Made by a program: the position numbers and the translations under genes
The notes under the pieces: generated by a model
Told to the model about the DNA's origin: nothing
Seen by the model: only the letters and a program-made list of their open reading frames with translations
Databases searched by the model: none
Shown here: in pieces, positions 6,452 through 14,964 of the stretch
Layout: every line of letters starts with the position of its first letter
How positions within the stretch are numbered: the stretch's first letter is position 1
Source of the DNA: Streptomyces radiopugnans
GTDB taxonomy: Bacteria; Actinomycetota; Actinomycetes; Streptomycetales; Streptomycetaceae
Length of the DNA: 64,000 bases
NCBI RefSeq assembly: GCF_900110735.1
Contig: NZ_FOET01000005.1
Span: 124,001-188,000, forward strand
Reading direction: 5' to 3'

Positions 6452-9274
6452 TCACTCCTCGGCCGGGGCGAAGCGGGCGAGGAGGTCGGAGGCGGCCAGG
6501 AGGCGGGCGTCCGGGCCGAGACCGGCGTCCAGGGGCCCGGGAAAGAGGCGGTAGAGCAGGCAGTTCTCCCACCGGGCGGGCACATCGCCGTCGACCAGGG
6601 CCGCGAAGCGGACGTCCGCGCCTGTGGAGTCCGCGAGGAGCCGGGCGTTCCGCGCCGGGGTGCCGGTGTGCCGTTCGTCCGGGTACCCCTCCGCGATCCG
6701 AGTGGCGAAACCCTCCGCGCTCTCCCACTCCCCGATCCGGTAGTGGTCCAGGGAGAGCCCGTCGGCCGAGCGGACCCACACCCGCGGGGAGGCGGCCGCG
6801 GCCAGGCGGACGGCGAGGTCCCAGACGGTCGCGCGGGTGCCGGACGCGAAGTGGGCGGTCAGGTCGGAGGCGAGCCGGCCCAGGCGATCGCGGTGGCGGT
6901 ACACGTTGTGCAGGCCGCCGGCCGCCGACAGGTTGGCGTCCGTCCACAGGCTGCCGCGCTCCTGGAGGTCCAGGACCATGGGGACGCACACCCGGGCGTT
7001 CCCGGCCAGGTCGAAGCGCTGCCGGACCTGGCGGGGGTCGTATGCGCGGCCGGGGCTCCCGCCGTGCTCCCGGCCGCGCTCGGCCAGGGGCATGAAGCCC
7101 GCGAACGCGTCGGCCAGGTCCTCGAACGGCACGTCGTTGTAACTGAAGACCACGACCACCGCGTACCGGGCGCCGGCCCGGGCCAGCGCGGGCGTGTCCA
7201 GGTCGACGAACTCCGTCGCGCCGTGCGGCGGCGGCGCGGAGGTGAAGTCGCCGGAGTGGACGGCGGCGCGGGCGCCGAAGACCAGACGGGTGTAGTCGCA
7301 CAGGCCGACGAAGCGCCACTGCGCGTCGTACAGCGCCACCGACAGATCCAGGTCGACACGCTGCCCCCGCATCTCCGTCCAGTGCAGGAACAGCCGCAGC
7401 CGTCCGGTGGCGGGCAGCGGGCGGCGGCTGCCGCGTGGCAGGGCCACCAGGCTTCTGGACGCCGCCCGCTCGGCGAACGGCACCGCCAGATCGGTCAGCG
7501 CGGCGTCCAGAACGGACACGCCGGCCGGTTCGCCCGTCGACTCGCGTGCCCGGAGCATCAGTTCGGCCTCCAGGGGCACGCACACCGCCGCCGCCGCGGC
7601 GCGCGGCACCGGCGGGGCGTGGTCGTCGACACCGTGGGCCAGGGCGATGGCGCCGCGCGGGAAGAACACCCGCCGCTCGCCCGCCTCGTGCGGGACGCGC
7701 AGCCGTCCCCAGGCGCCCAGCAGCGGCCCGGGGCCGACGCGGCGCAGGGCCGCGGGAAGGCCGTCGAGCAACCCCGGCGGGAGGCCGGGGGCGTTCTCGT
7801 CACCCGCGTTCCACATGCTGTGGACGCGCAGCAACCGGTGCAGACGGCGCACCAGTTCGCCGGGGCGGCGCAGCAGCAGCTCGGTGGCTCCCCCGGTGTC
7901 CCCGCGGGCCAGCAGCTCCTCGGCCTCGGAGGCGAATGTCCGCACCGCCAGACGGACCGCCCCGCCGGGACGGCCCGCGACCAGCCGCGTCCGGTCGCCG
8001 GGGAGGGCGGTGGCGGCCTCCAGCAGCCATTCGGCCCGCGCCGCCGTCAGGTCGGTGTCGCGTACGGCGGCGAACGCCACGGCGGCGCGCGGGAAGCGGT
8101 TCCGGTACTCGAACGGGTGCAGCACCTCACCCGCGCGCTTCCACGCCTCGGGCCGGCGCAGCATGTCCTCGGCCACCGGCCCGGGCGGCAGGGCGTCGAG
8201 CACGCCGAGGAGTTCGCGGCGCAGCGGGCGCGGCAGCGAGCGCAGGCGCGGCGGTTCCAGCAGGTCCGGCTCGCCGCCGGAGTACGCCCACATCAGGCGC
8301 AGCACGTCGGTGGCGGTGTCGAGGCGGTCGCGCAGCACCTCCCGCGCGGACGCGGCGGTCTCGGGGGCGCGCAGCAGGGCGGCCAGGACGGCGGCCCTGG
8401 TCTCGCGCACCGGGACGTCCTCCGGCAGCCAGTCCAGGCCGGGGCCGGCGTGCGGCAGCAGGGCGGCCAGATCCTCGCGGTCCTGCGGGGACAGCGGGGT
8501 ACGCCGGGCCAGCAGGTCGGCCAGCACCGCGCGTGCGGCCACCCGCACGCCCGTCTTCTCGCCCAGCCGCAGGGGGCGCAGCGAAGCGTCCGCCGACGTG
8601 CTCGCCGGTGCGTCCTCCCGTCCGGCCGACCGCTTCCGCGCCCCGGCCGGGGCGCCGGAATCCGGTCGCGACGCGGCGGGGTCCAGATAGGGGTTCGCCC
8701 GGTCGGTCACGGTGGTCAGGCACAGCGGGCAGCAGGGGGCGAAGAAGTCGGCGCCCCCCTCGCAGCCGCACAGCCGGGTGGTGTCGCGCAGGCACTCGGA
8801 GCACACCAGGTGGGCGCACGGCGCGAGCGCGCCGATGTCGCCGGTGCGTCCGCACACCACGCACGGCTGGTGCGGCTGGGCGAGCAGGAAGGACAGGACG
8901 CGCTCGCTGTACAGGCTGTGCGCGTGGTCCGGTACGGAATCGGGGAAGTGGCGGAAGAGCGGCTCGTGGCTGCGGTCGGCGCCGAGGAGCGCGTCGATCC
9001 GGCCGAGCAGGCGGATGCCGTGCTCCGCCAGACCGGCCGGCGGCAGGGCGGCGAGCGCGGAGCGCAGCGGGGCGGTCAGGACGTATCCGCGTCCGGCCAG
9101 GTCGGCCTCCAGGGCGGTCAGCCCGTCGGCGTTCACCCCGGGCCCGGCCTGTCCGCCGTCCGCCGGGGCGCCGACGTACACCGTGGAGAGCCGCCGCAGC
9201 AGCAGCCCCTCGAGATCCTCCGCGGCCGTGTTCGTCGTGACGCGGGTACGGTCGCCGGTACGTGTGGCAGCCAT
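6452..9274 (-). CDS. RING-finger protein with TerD-like domain (MXAN_6230/SCO0854 type)
   Basis: This 940-aa protein starts at an ATG after a GGGGGG tract. Residues ~138-185 hold a bacterial RING-like zinc finger: paired CxxC, C-x-H-x-x-C-x-x-C, a Cys-rich loop and a final CPLC. A long helical middle of HEAT-like character follows. At about 625-785 a beta-rich region with DLDLSVALYD, HSGDFTSAP and VVVVFSYND matches the TerD/TerF fold seen in tellurite- and stress-response proteins. The architecture fits the family I know as MXAN_6230/SCO0854. RING domains in this context may mediate ligase-like or scaffold interactions. Biochemical function is unknown. A stand-alone TerD gene lies about 8.6 kb away. 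Confidence 0.82.
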   Translation of the reverse strand: MAATRTGDRTRVTTNTAAEDLEGLLLRRLSTVYVGAPADGGQAGPGVNADGLTALEADLAGRGYVLTAPLRSALAALPPAGLAEHGIRLLGRIDALLGADRSHEPLFRHFPDSVPDHAHSLYSERVLSFLLAQPHQPCVVCGRTGDIGALAPCAHLVCSECLRDTTRLCGCEGGADFFAPCCPLCLTTVTDRANPYLDPAASRPDSGAPAGARKRSAGREDAPASTSADASLRPLRLGEKTGVRVAARAVLADLLARRTPLSPQDREDLAALLPHAGPGLDWLPEDVPVRETRAAVLAALLRAPETAASAREVLRDRLDTATDVLRLMWAYSGGEPDLLEPPRLRSLPRPLRRELLGVLDALPPGPVAEDMLRRPEAWKRAGEVLHPFEYRNRFPRAAVAFAAVRDTDLTAARAEWLLEAATALPGDRTRLVAGRPGGAVRLAVRTFASEAEELLARGDTGGATELLLRRPGELVRRLHRLLRVHSMWNAGDENAPGLPPGLLDGLPAALRRVGPGPLLGAWGRLRVPHEAGERRVFFPRGAIALAHGVDDHAPPVPRAAAAAVCVPLEAELMLRARESTGEPAGVSVLDAALTDLAVPFAERAASRSLVALPRGSRRPLPATGRLRLFLHWTEMRGQRVDLDLSVALYDAQWRFVGLCDYTRLVFGARAAVHSGDFTSAPPPHGATEFVDLDTPALARAGARYAVVVVFSYNDVPFEDLADAFAGFMPLAERGREHGGSPGRAYDPRQVRQRFDLAGNARVCVPMVLDLQERGSLWTDANLSAAGGLHNVYRHRDRLGRLASDLTAHFASGTRATVWDLAVRLAAAASPRVWVRSADGLSLDHYRIGEWESAEGFATRIAEGYPDERHTGTPARNARLLADSTGADVRFAALVDGDVPARWENCLLYRLFPGPLDAGLGPDARLLAASDLLARFAPAEE

Positions 9275-9434
9275 GCTGCAACCCCCCGTTGGGAAGCCTG
9301 GAGAGCCGTGTCCGGGCGGGAAGCCGGAACGTTCGGCGGAAGCGGCACGGGGGCGGGGAGAGGGCGCGCTCGGGATTCTTTTGAGAGAAGAGGTGGAGAA
9401 GGAAGCGCGCCGCGGAGCCGCCCCCGCGCGACGC

Positions 9435-10049
9435 TCACCCTAGGCCGCGGACGCGGCGGCCGGCGAGCCGTTTTCCCGCTGTGGCGGCACGTCGGGAGTC
9501 CGGTGACGCGGCACGGACGCGGCCGACGGCTCTCAGGACCTCGTCGCGGTTCCTTCCGCGCTTGGTCCACACGGGCAGGGAGGCCACCAGCGTCTTCTCC
9601 GTGCCGATGTCGTACCAGTGGGCCCTCTCGCGCAGCGACGCCCGCACGTACCGCTCGATCAGATCGAGGTGTTCGGGGTTGTGGGCCCACAGCAGGCCGT
9701 GGCGGGTCCGGGTCTGCAACCGCAACGGCACGCCGAAGTACGGGTCCCGGGCGGTCCCGCCCGGACTCCGGTGGAAGACCGGGCCCCCACCCTTCCACGT
9801 CCGGGACAGTGCGCAGGCGCGGCGGACCAGCCGCCGGGGCGCGAGAGCCGGATAGAGGGGGTGGCCCGGCTCGTGCGGGATCCTGACGACGCGCGCTTGC
9901 GCGCCGCAGGCCGGGCAGGTGACGAGGATCGGGTCGAGGAAGTCGTACCTGGTGTGGCGCCGGTCCCGGAACCGGTGGGAGCGGGGCGGTGGCGACTGGT
10001 TCACGCGGACGAGTATGGGCGGCGCGGCGGAATCCGGCTTGTCGTGCAT
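9435..10049 (-). CDS. Conserved hypothetical protein with a CxxC motif
   Basis: This protein is about 204 aa from an ATG at 10049, with GGAGGA 11-12 bases upstream. The start is hydrophilic and Arg-rich, followed by a CPACGAQ knuckle near residue 46. The remainder is basic with several aromatic pairs (HWYDIGTEKTLVAS, PVWTKRGRN). The single CxxC plus a later isolated Cys suggests a minimal zinc ribbon or an intermolecular zinc site. No family was recognised. It is divergent from the YVTN propeller gene with a gap of about 70 bases, so the two genes share a short control region. Confidence 0.65.
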   Translation of the reverse strand: MHDKPDSAAPPILVRVNQSPPPRSHRFRDRRHTRYDFLDPILVTCPACGAQARVVRIPHEPGHPLYPALAPRRLVRRACALSRTWKGGGPVFHRSPGGTARDPYFGVPLRLQTRTRHGLLWAHNPEHLDLIERYVRASLRERAHWYDIGTEKTLVASLPVWTKRGRNRDEVLRAVGRVRAASPDSRRAATAGKRLAGRRVRGLG

Positions 10050-10122
10050 CTGGCCGACGATCCTCCGGGCCGCTACGTTACCCCCGGTAACTAAACCCGT
10101 CCGTCCGAACCGGGAGCGCGCC

Positions 10123-11451
10123 ATGACGCCCACACCGTCACCCCACAGCCCCTCCCCGCGACACTGCCCCTCCCGCCCGTCCCGCCCGTCCCGCCGAGCC
10201 CGCGGGATCGGCGGATGCGCCGCGGCCCTCGTCCTGGCCGCCGCGGCCGCCGTACCCGCCTCCGCCACGCCCGGCGACGCGGGGGCCGCGGGGGCGGGCG
10301 GCGGCCTGAACGAGGTGCTGTTCGTCGGCAACAACTGGGACGGGACCGCCGACGTCATCGAGTCCACCGGCGACTACGCGAAGGTCGGCCGGATCGACGT
10401 CATCCCCGACAGGAAGGAGCGGATGAGGGAGATCTACCTCAACCCGATCAGGCTCGCCTTCTTCCTCGGCATCCGCCAGACCGTCGGTGAGGGCCACGAC
10501 CAGTACGTCGACGACATGTACTCCACCCCGGACGGCTCGGCCGTCGTCGTCTCCCGGCCCAGCTTCGCCGACGTGGTGTCGATCGACGTGGCCACGGGGA
10601 AGGTCAACTGGCGCTTCCCGGTGTCGGGTTTCCGCTCCGACCACATGGCGGTCTCGCCCGACGGCCGCCGCGTCGCGGTGTCGGCCTCCACGTCCAACAC
10701 CGTCCACGTCCTGGACATCGTGACGGGGAAGGAGGTGGGATCGTTCGGGACGGGCGACAAGCCGCACGAGAACGTCTTCACCGACGGCGGCCGGCACATC
10801 TGGAACATGTCCATCGGAGAGGTCAACAACGACCTCGACGCCCCCTGGCTGGACTGGACGAAGGGCGACCGGCGGATCACGGTCGTCGACGCGGCCACCT
10901 TCGAGCAGGTGAAGGTCGTCGACATGCGCGAGCGGCTGGACGCCTTCGGCCGCAAGGACCTCTCCGACTCGGTGCGGCCCGTGGCCTTCACCCCCGACGA
11001 GTCGAAGCTCTACTTCCAGGTGTCGTTCTTCAACGGCTTCCTGGAGTACGACGTGGCCGCCGACGAGATCACCCGGGTCAAGGAGCTGCCCAAGAACCCG
11101 GCCACCGACGAGGACCGCACCACCTGGGTCAACGACTCGCGCCACCACGGCATGTCGATGAACCCGCAGGGCACGAAGCTGTGTGTCGCCGGGACGATGG
11201 ACGACTACGCCACCGTCGTGGACCGCGGGACGCTGGAGGAGGGGCCGCTGGTGACGGTCTCCAAGCCGTACTGGGCGACGGTGAGCGGCGACGGCAGGCA
11301 CTGCGTGGTCTCCGAGAGCGGGGCCGACCAGGTCACCGCGATCGACTTCGCGACCGGCCGGAAGGTGGCCTCCGTGCCCGTCGGCGACCATCCGCAGCGG
11401 GTGCGCGTGGGGCACGTTCCGGCCGGGTGGAGCGGCCCCTCCGCGGGCTGA
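10123..11451 (+). CDS. Secreted YVTN/YncE-like beta-propeller protein
   Basis: This 442-aa protein has an ATG preceded by GGGAG. A long basic start (about 30 residues with repeated Pro-Ser-Arg) precedes a hydrophobic core and an ASAT cleavage site, a pattern that could suit the Tat system although a clear twin-Arg motif is not visible. The mature part repeats a propeller-blade pattern: SPDGRRVAVSASTSNTVHVLD, PDGSAVVVSRPS, and a late blade ending GDHPQRVRVG. Such proteins bind ligands or partners outside the cell; a catalytic role is not indicated. It is monocistronic, followed by a near-perfect hairpin. Confidence 0.78.
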   Translation: MTPTPSPHSPSPRHCPSRPSRPSRRARGIGGCAAALVLAAAAAVPASATPGDAGAAGAGGGLNEVLFVGNNWDGTADVIESTGDYAKVGRIDVIPDRKERMREIYLNPIRLAFFLGIRQTVGEGHDQYVDDMYSTPDGSAVVVSRPSFADVVSIDVATGKVNWRFPVSGFRSDHMAVSPDGRRVAVSASTSNTVHVLDIVTGKEVGSFGTGDKPHENVFTDGGRHIWNMSIGEVNNDLDAPWLDWTKGDRRITVVDAATFEQVKVVDMRERLDAFGRKDLSDSVRPVAFTPDESKLYFQVSFFNGFLEYDVAADEITRVKELPKNPATDEDRTTWVNDSRHHGMSMNPQGTKLCVAGTMDDYATVVDRGTLEEGPLVTVSKPYWATVSGDGRHCVVSESGADQVTAIDFATGRKVASVPVGDHPQRVRVGHVPAGWSGPSAG

Positions 11452-11490
11452 CCCGCGGATCCCGTCCCTCCGGCCCGCGTCCGCCGCCCC

Positions 11491-11544
11491 GCCCCGTTCG
11501 CCTCGCCCGGTCCGCCCGGTCCGCCCGGGCGGGGCGAACGGGGC
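11491..11544 (+). terminator. Terminator after the propeller-protein gene
   Basis: The arms 11491-11510 and 11525-11544 pair over 19 of 20 positions (GCCCCGTTCGCC with its complement) around a 14-nt loop, about 40 bases past the stop codon. Confidence 0.75.
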
Positions 11545-11600
11545 GACGGGGTGTTCCGTGCACGACTCTTGCCGTCCCGTCACGGCCGCCTCTATCGTCT

Positions 11601-11614
11601 CGGGAGCGCTCCCA
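11601..11614 (+). promoter_or_regulatory. CebR-like operator upstream of rhamnogalacturonan lyase
   Basis: The sequence CGGGAGCGCTCCCA matches the CebR consensus TGGGAGCGCTCCCA at 13 of 14 positions and is a perfect 12-bp palindrome at 11602-11613. It lies about 112 bases before the lyase start. CebR is the LacI-family repressor of cellulose use in Streptomyces, relieved by cellobiose. A related LacI regulator could use the same core. Confidence 0.6.
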
Positions 11615-11662
11615 CACCTTCCGTCGGCGCCCTGGCGCGTACGTCTCCGCCCGGCGCGTCGA

Positions 11663-11674
11663 TGAATCGATTCA
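11663..11674 (+). promoter_or_regulatory. Second palindromic operator (TGAATCGATTCA)
   Basis: This perfect 12-bp palindrome with a central CG is of the LacI-family type. It lies 52 bases before the lyase start and 49 bases downstream of the CebR-like box. The position suits a repressor site near the transcription start. The regulator is unknown. Confidence 0.6.
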
Positions 11675-11725
11675 CCAAGGCTCTTCCCCCACCCGTGGGC
11701 GCGCCACCCCCTACTAGGAGCCGCC

Positions 11726-14059
11726 ATGCCTGCCCACAGCACGTCCGCCAGACCCCGCTCCCGCCTGAGAGGGCTGTACGCCGCCGCGTCGGCCGCGCTG
11801 CTGGCCGCCGTCTCGCTCGTCGCCCTGCCCGCGCAGGATGCCGACGCCGCCGAGATCGACACCTCCGCCTACTACCAGCTCGTCTCCCGCCACAGCGGCA
11901 AGGCGATCGACGTCTTCGAACGCTCCACCGACAACGGCGCCTCCGTGGTGCAGTGGACGCCGGGGACGGGCGCCAACCAGCAGTTCCGCTTCGTCCCCTC
12001 CGGTGACGGCTGGTACCGGATCGCGGCCCGCCACAGCGGCAAGGTGCTGGACGTGGAGGCCCGCTCCACCGCCGACGGCGCGAACGTCGTCCAGTGGACC
12101 GACAACGACTCCGCCAACCAGCAGTTCCGCGTCGCCGACTCCGACGGCGGCCACGTCCGGCTGATCAACCGCCACAGCGGCAAGGCGCTGGACGTGTGGG
12201 AGTGGTCCACCGCCGACGGCGCGCGGATCTCCCAGTACACCGACACCGGCGGCCACAACCAGCAGTGGCGCCTGGTGGAGGTGGGCGGCGGGGACGGGGG
12301 GAGCGGTGAGCCCCCGGCCGGGAACGCCAAGCAGATGGAGGACCTGAACCGGGGCCTGGTATCGGTCCGTTCGGGCACGGGCAACCTGGTCTCGTGGCGC
12401 CTGCTGGGCACCGAGAGCCGCGACACGGCCTTCAACCTCTACCGGGGCGGGACGAAGGTCAACTCCTCGCCCATCACCGGCTCCACCAACCACCTGGACG
12501 CCGGCGCCCCGGCCGACGCCTCCTACACCGTGCGCGCGGTGGTCAACGGCGCCGAACAGGCCGCATCCGCGCCCTCGTTGCGCTTCACCGGCGGCGACCA
12601 CCTGGACGTACCGCTCTCCCGTCCCAGCTCCACCCACACCCCCGTCGAGGCCTCCCCCGGCGACCTGGACGGCGACGGGCAGTACGAACTGGTCGTCAAG
12701 TGGGACCCGGACAACGCCAAGGACAACTCCCAGTCCGGCACCACCGGCAACGTCTACATCGACGCCTACCGCCTCAGCGGCCAGCGGCTGTGGCGCATCG
12801 ACCTGGGCCGCAACATCCGCGCCGGGGCGCACTACACCCAGTTCCAGGTCTACGACTACGACGGCGACGGCCGGGCCGAGGTCGCCATGAAGACCGCCGA
12901 CGCCACCCGTGACGGACGCGGCACCGTCATCGGGAACGCGAGCGCCGACCACCGCAACTCCAGCGGCTACGTCCTGACCGGCCCCGAGTACCTGACGATG
13001 TTCGACGGCCTGACCGGCGCCGCGCTGGACACCGTGAACTACGAGCCCGGCCGCGGCAACGTCTCCTCCTGGGGCGACTCCTACGGCAACCGCGTCGACC
13101 GCTTCCTGGCCGGCACCGCCTACCTCGACGGCACCCGGCCCTCCCTGATCATGGCCCGCGGCTACTACACCCGCGCCACCATCGCCGCCTGGGACTTCCG
13201 AGACGGCAAGCTCACCCGGCGCTGGCTGTTCGACTCCAACGCCTCCGGCAACGGCGCGGCCTACGGCCAGGGCAACCACCAGCTCTCCGTCGCCGACGTG
13301 GACTCCGACGGCCGCCAGGAGATCGTCTACGGATCGGCCACGGTCGACGACAACGGCACCCTGATGTACGCCACCGGCTTCGGCCACGGCGACGCCCTGC
13401 ACGTGGGCGACTTCGCGCCCTCCCGTCCGGGCCTGGAGGTCTTCACCATCCACGAGCCCGGCAACCAGCCCGGCTCCGACCTGCACGACGCCCGCACCGG
13501 CCAGGTCATCCACCGCACGCCCACCAGCGGCAGCGAGGGTCCGGGACGCGGCGCGGCCGGCGACATATACGCGGGCAACGCCGGAGCCGAGTTCTGGGGC
13601 TCGGGCCCGAACATGGACCGGCTGCGCAACGCCTCCGGCGGCGAGGTGGGCCGCAACCCGTCCTCGGCCAACTTCCTCGCCTGGTGGGACGGCGACCCGG
13701 TGCGCGAACTGCTCGACGGCACCCGGATCGACAAGTACGGCACCGGCGGCGAGACCCGTCTGCTGACCGGCAGCGGGGTGGCCTCCAGCAACGGCACGAA
13801 GTCCACGCCCGTCCTCTCCGGCGACCTGTTCGGCGACTGGCGCGAGGAGGTGATCTGGCGGCACGGCGACAACTCCGCGCTGCGCATCTACGCCACCACC
13901 GCCACGACCGGCCTGAAGCTGCACACGCTGGTCCACGACGCGCAGTACCGGGTGGCGCTGGCCTGGCAGAACACCGCCTACAACCAGCCGCCGCACCCGA
14001 GCTTCTTCCTGGGCCAGGGCATGAGCACCCCGCCCCAGCCCAACGTCTACCTGCGCTGA
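11726..14059 (+). CDS. Secreted rhamnogalacturonan lyase (PL11) with N-terminal CBM13
   Basis: This 777-aa protein starts at an ATG preceded by TAGGAG. A signal peptide ends near residue 41. Residues ~48-190 form a ricin-type CBM13 with three repeats, each carrying RHSGKxxDV and a QW or QF block (QQFRFV, QQFRVA, QQWRLV). After a Gly-rich linker the catalytic part begins (MEDLNRGLVSVRS) and shows the PL11 pattern with repeated Asp-rich loops DLDGDGQYELVVKWD, YDYDGDGRAEVAMK and DVDSDGRQEIVYG. These calcium-binding blades belong to the eight-bladed propeller that cleaves rhamnogalacturonan I by beta-elimination. It acts outside the cell on pectin. Two operator-like palindromes precede it. Confidence 0.93.
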   Translation: MPAHSTSARPRSRLRGLYAAASAALLAAVSLVALPAQDADAAEIDTSAYYQLVSRHSGKAIDVFERSTDNGASVVQWTPGTGANQQFRFVPSGDGWYRIAARHSGKVLDVEARSTADGANVVQWTDNDSANQQFRVADSDGGHVRLINRHSGKALDVWEWSTADGARISQYTDTGGHNQQWRLVEVGGGDGGSGEPPAGNAKQMEDLNRGLVSVRSGTGNLVSWRLLGTESRDTAFNLYRGGTKVNSSPITGSTNHLDAGAPADASYTVRAVVNGAEQAASAPSLRFTGGDHLDVPLSRPSSTHTPVEASPGDLDGDGQYELVVKWDPDNAKDNSQSGTTGNVYIDAYRLSGQRLWRIDLGRNIRAGAHYTQFQVYDYDGDGRAEVAMKTADATRDGRGTVIGNASADHRNSSGYVLTGPEYLTMFDGLTGAALDTVNYEPGRGNVSSWGDSYGNRVDRFLAGTAYLDGTRPSLIMARGYYTRATIAAWDFRDGKLTRRWLFDSNASGNGAAYGQGNHQLSVADVDSDGRQEIVYGSATVDDNGTLMYATGFGHGDALHVGDFAPSRPGLEVFTIHEPGNQPGSDLHDARTGQVIHRTPTSGSEGPGRGAAGDIYAGNAGAEFWGSGPNMDRLRNASGGEVGRNPSSANFLAWWDGDPVRELLDGTRIDKYGTGGETRLLTGSGVASSNGTKSTPVLSGDLFGDWREEVIWRHGDNSALRIYATTATTGLKLHTLVHDAQYRVALAWQNTAYNQPPHPSFFLGQGMSTPPQPNVYLR

Positions 14060-14074
14060 CCCCCCCATGGGACC

Positions 14075-14113
14075 GGGCCCGCCCGGGCCGCGTCACGCGG
14101 CCCGGGCGGGCCC
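14075..14113. terminator. Terminator after rhamnogalacturonan lyase
   Basis: A perfect 18-bp stem (14075-14092 with 14096-14113) with a TCA loop starts 16 bases after the lyase stop codon. Confidence 0.85.
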
Positions 14114-14168
14114 CGGGGTTTCCGCGGCCCCCTGGCCGCCGCTGCTCTCGGGTGCCTTGCCGCTTGCC

Positions 14169-14194
14169 AAACCTACCTATCGATAGGTGGGTTT
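14169..14194 (+). promoter_or_regulatory. TetR operator, 26-bp imperfect palindrome
   Basis: The sequence is centred on CCTATCGATAGG and extends to AAACCTACC on the left and GGTGGGTTT on the right, with one mismatched pair. A TTGCC element lies just upstream at 14164. The site is 82 bases before the TetR gene start and would overlap its promoter, so autoregulation is expected. Confidence 0.75.
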
Positions 14195-14275
14195 AGTGCC
14201 GTGGCCGGACCCACGGCGCCGGTCATCCGGCCGGCCGGGCCCGGCCGGTCCACTCGCAGAGGAGTTCGAACCGCC

Positions 14276-14893
14276 ATGCCACGCCAGCCCGACACCCGCG
14301 ACCGCGCCCGCCAAGAATTCGCCCGCCTGCTCACCGAACGCGGCTACCTCGGCGTCTCCCTCGACGAGATCGCCAAGGTGGTGGACGTGAAGAAGGCCAG
14401 CCTCTACCACCACTTCCCCGGCGGTAAGCCCGCACTGTTCATGGAGGTCGCACACCGCTACGTCGAGGAGACCGCGGCCGTCCTGCACGGGGCGCTGCGC
14501 ACGGAGGGCGGACTGCGGGAGAAGCTCCTCGCGGTCGCCGGCACGTACGCCCGCGGAACGTACGACTCCGCCCTCGGCGACCAGATCTACTACGCCACCC
14601 GCCACCTCGACGAGGAGCGGCGCACCGAGATCTCCCGCGCCTACGTCCGCGCCCTGATCGAGCCCGTCACCGAGCTGATGGCCGGCGCGGTCGGTTCGGG
14701 GGAGCTGCGTGAGGCCGAGCCCGGCTTCCTGGCCATGGCCTTCATGGAACTGGCCGGGACGCTCCAGCCCATGCCCGGGGAACTGGCGACGCCCCCGCAG
14801 GAACGCCCCGCGCCGTCTCCGGCCGACCGGCGCGTGCGGGAGGTCGTCGACCTCTTCCTGCACGGCGCCGCCCCTGACAGTCCGGCGGCCTGA
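14276..14893 (+). CDS. TetR-family transcriptional repressor
   Basis: This 205-aa protein has an ATG with GAGGAG about 11 bases upstream. The N-terminal helix-turn-helix is clear: [44 protein letters not shown] (about residues 13-55). The C-terminal region is all-helical, as in TetR ligand domains. A palindromic operator lies immediately upstream. The convergent neighbour encodes a zinc-dehydrogenase-like oxidoreductase, a frequent partner of such repressors. The ligand is unknown. Confidence 0.9.
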   Translation: [205 protein letters not shown]

Positions 14894-14926
14894 CGGCCTG
14901 ACGGCCTGACGGCCTGACGGCCGGAC
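14887..14926. repeat. 8-bp tandem repeat over the TetR stop codon
   Basis: GGCCTGAC occurs four times in a row (14887-14918), followed by one variant unit, GGCCGGAC. The TetR stop TGA is inside the first unit. Because the period is 8, the TGA appears in all three frames, so any change of copy number or frameshift still terminates promptly. Confidence 0.75.
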
Positions 14927-14964
14927 CCGGCCCCGCCGCGGCCCCGGGGCGGGGCCGCGGCCGG

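Noticed and set aside
6668..9886. 1072-residue open frame on the plus strand
   Set aside because: It is antisense to the RING/TerD-like gene, which has better codon bias and recognisable domains. Long antisense frames are normal in such GC-rich DNA.
11714..14068. 784-residue minus-strand frame
   Set aside because: It lies opposite rhamnogalacturonan lyase and has repetitive Val/Gly/Ala-rich composition with no domain.
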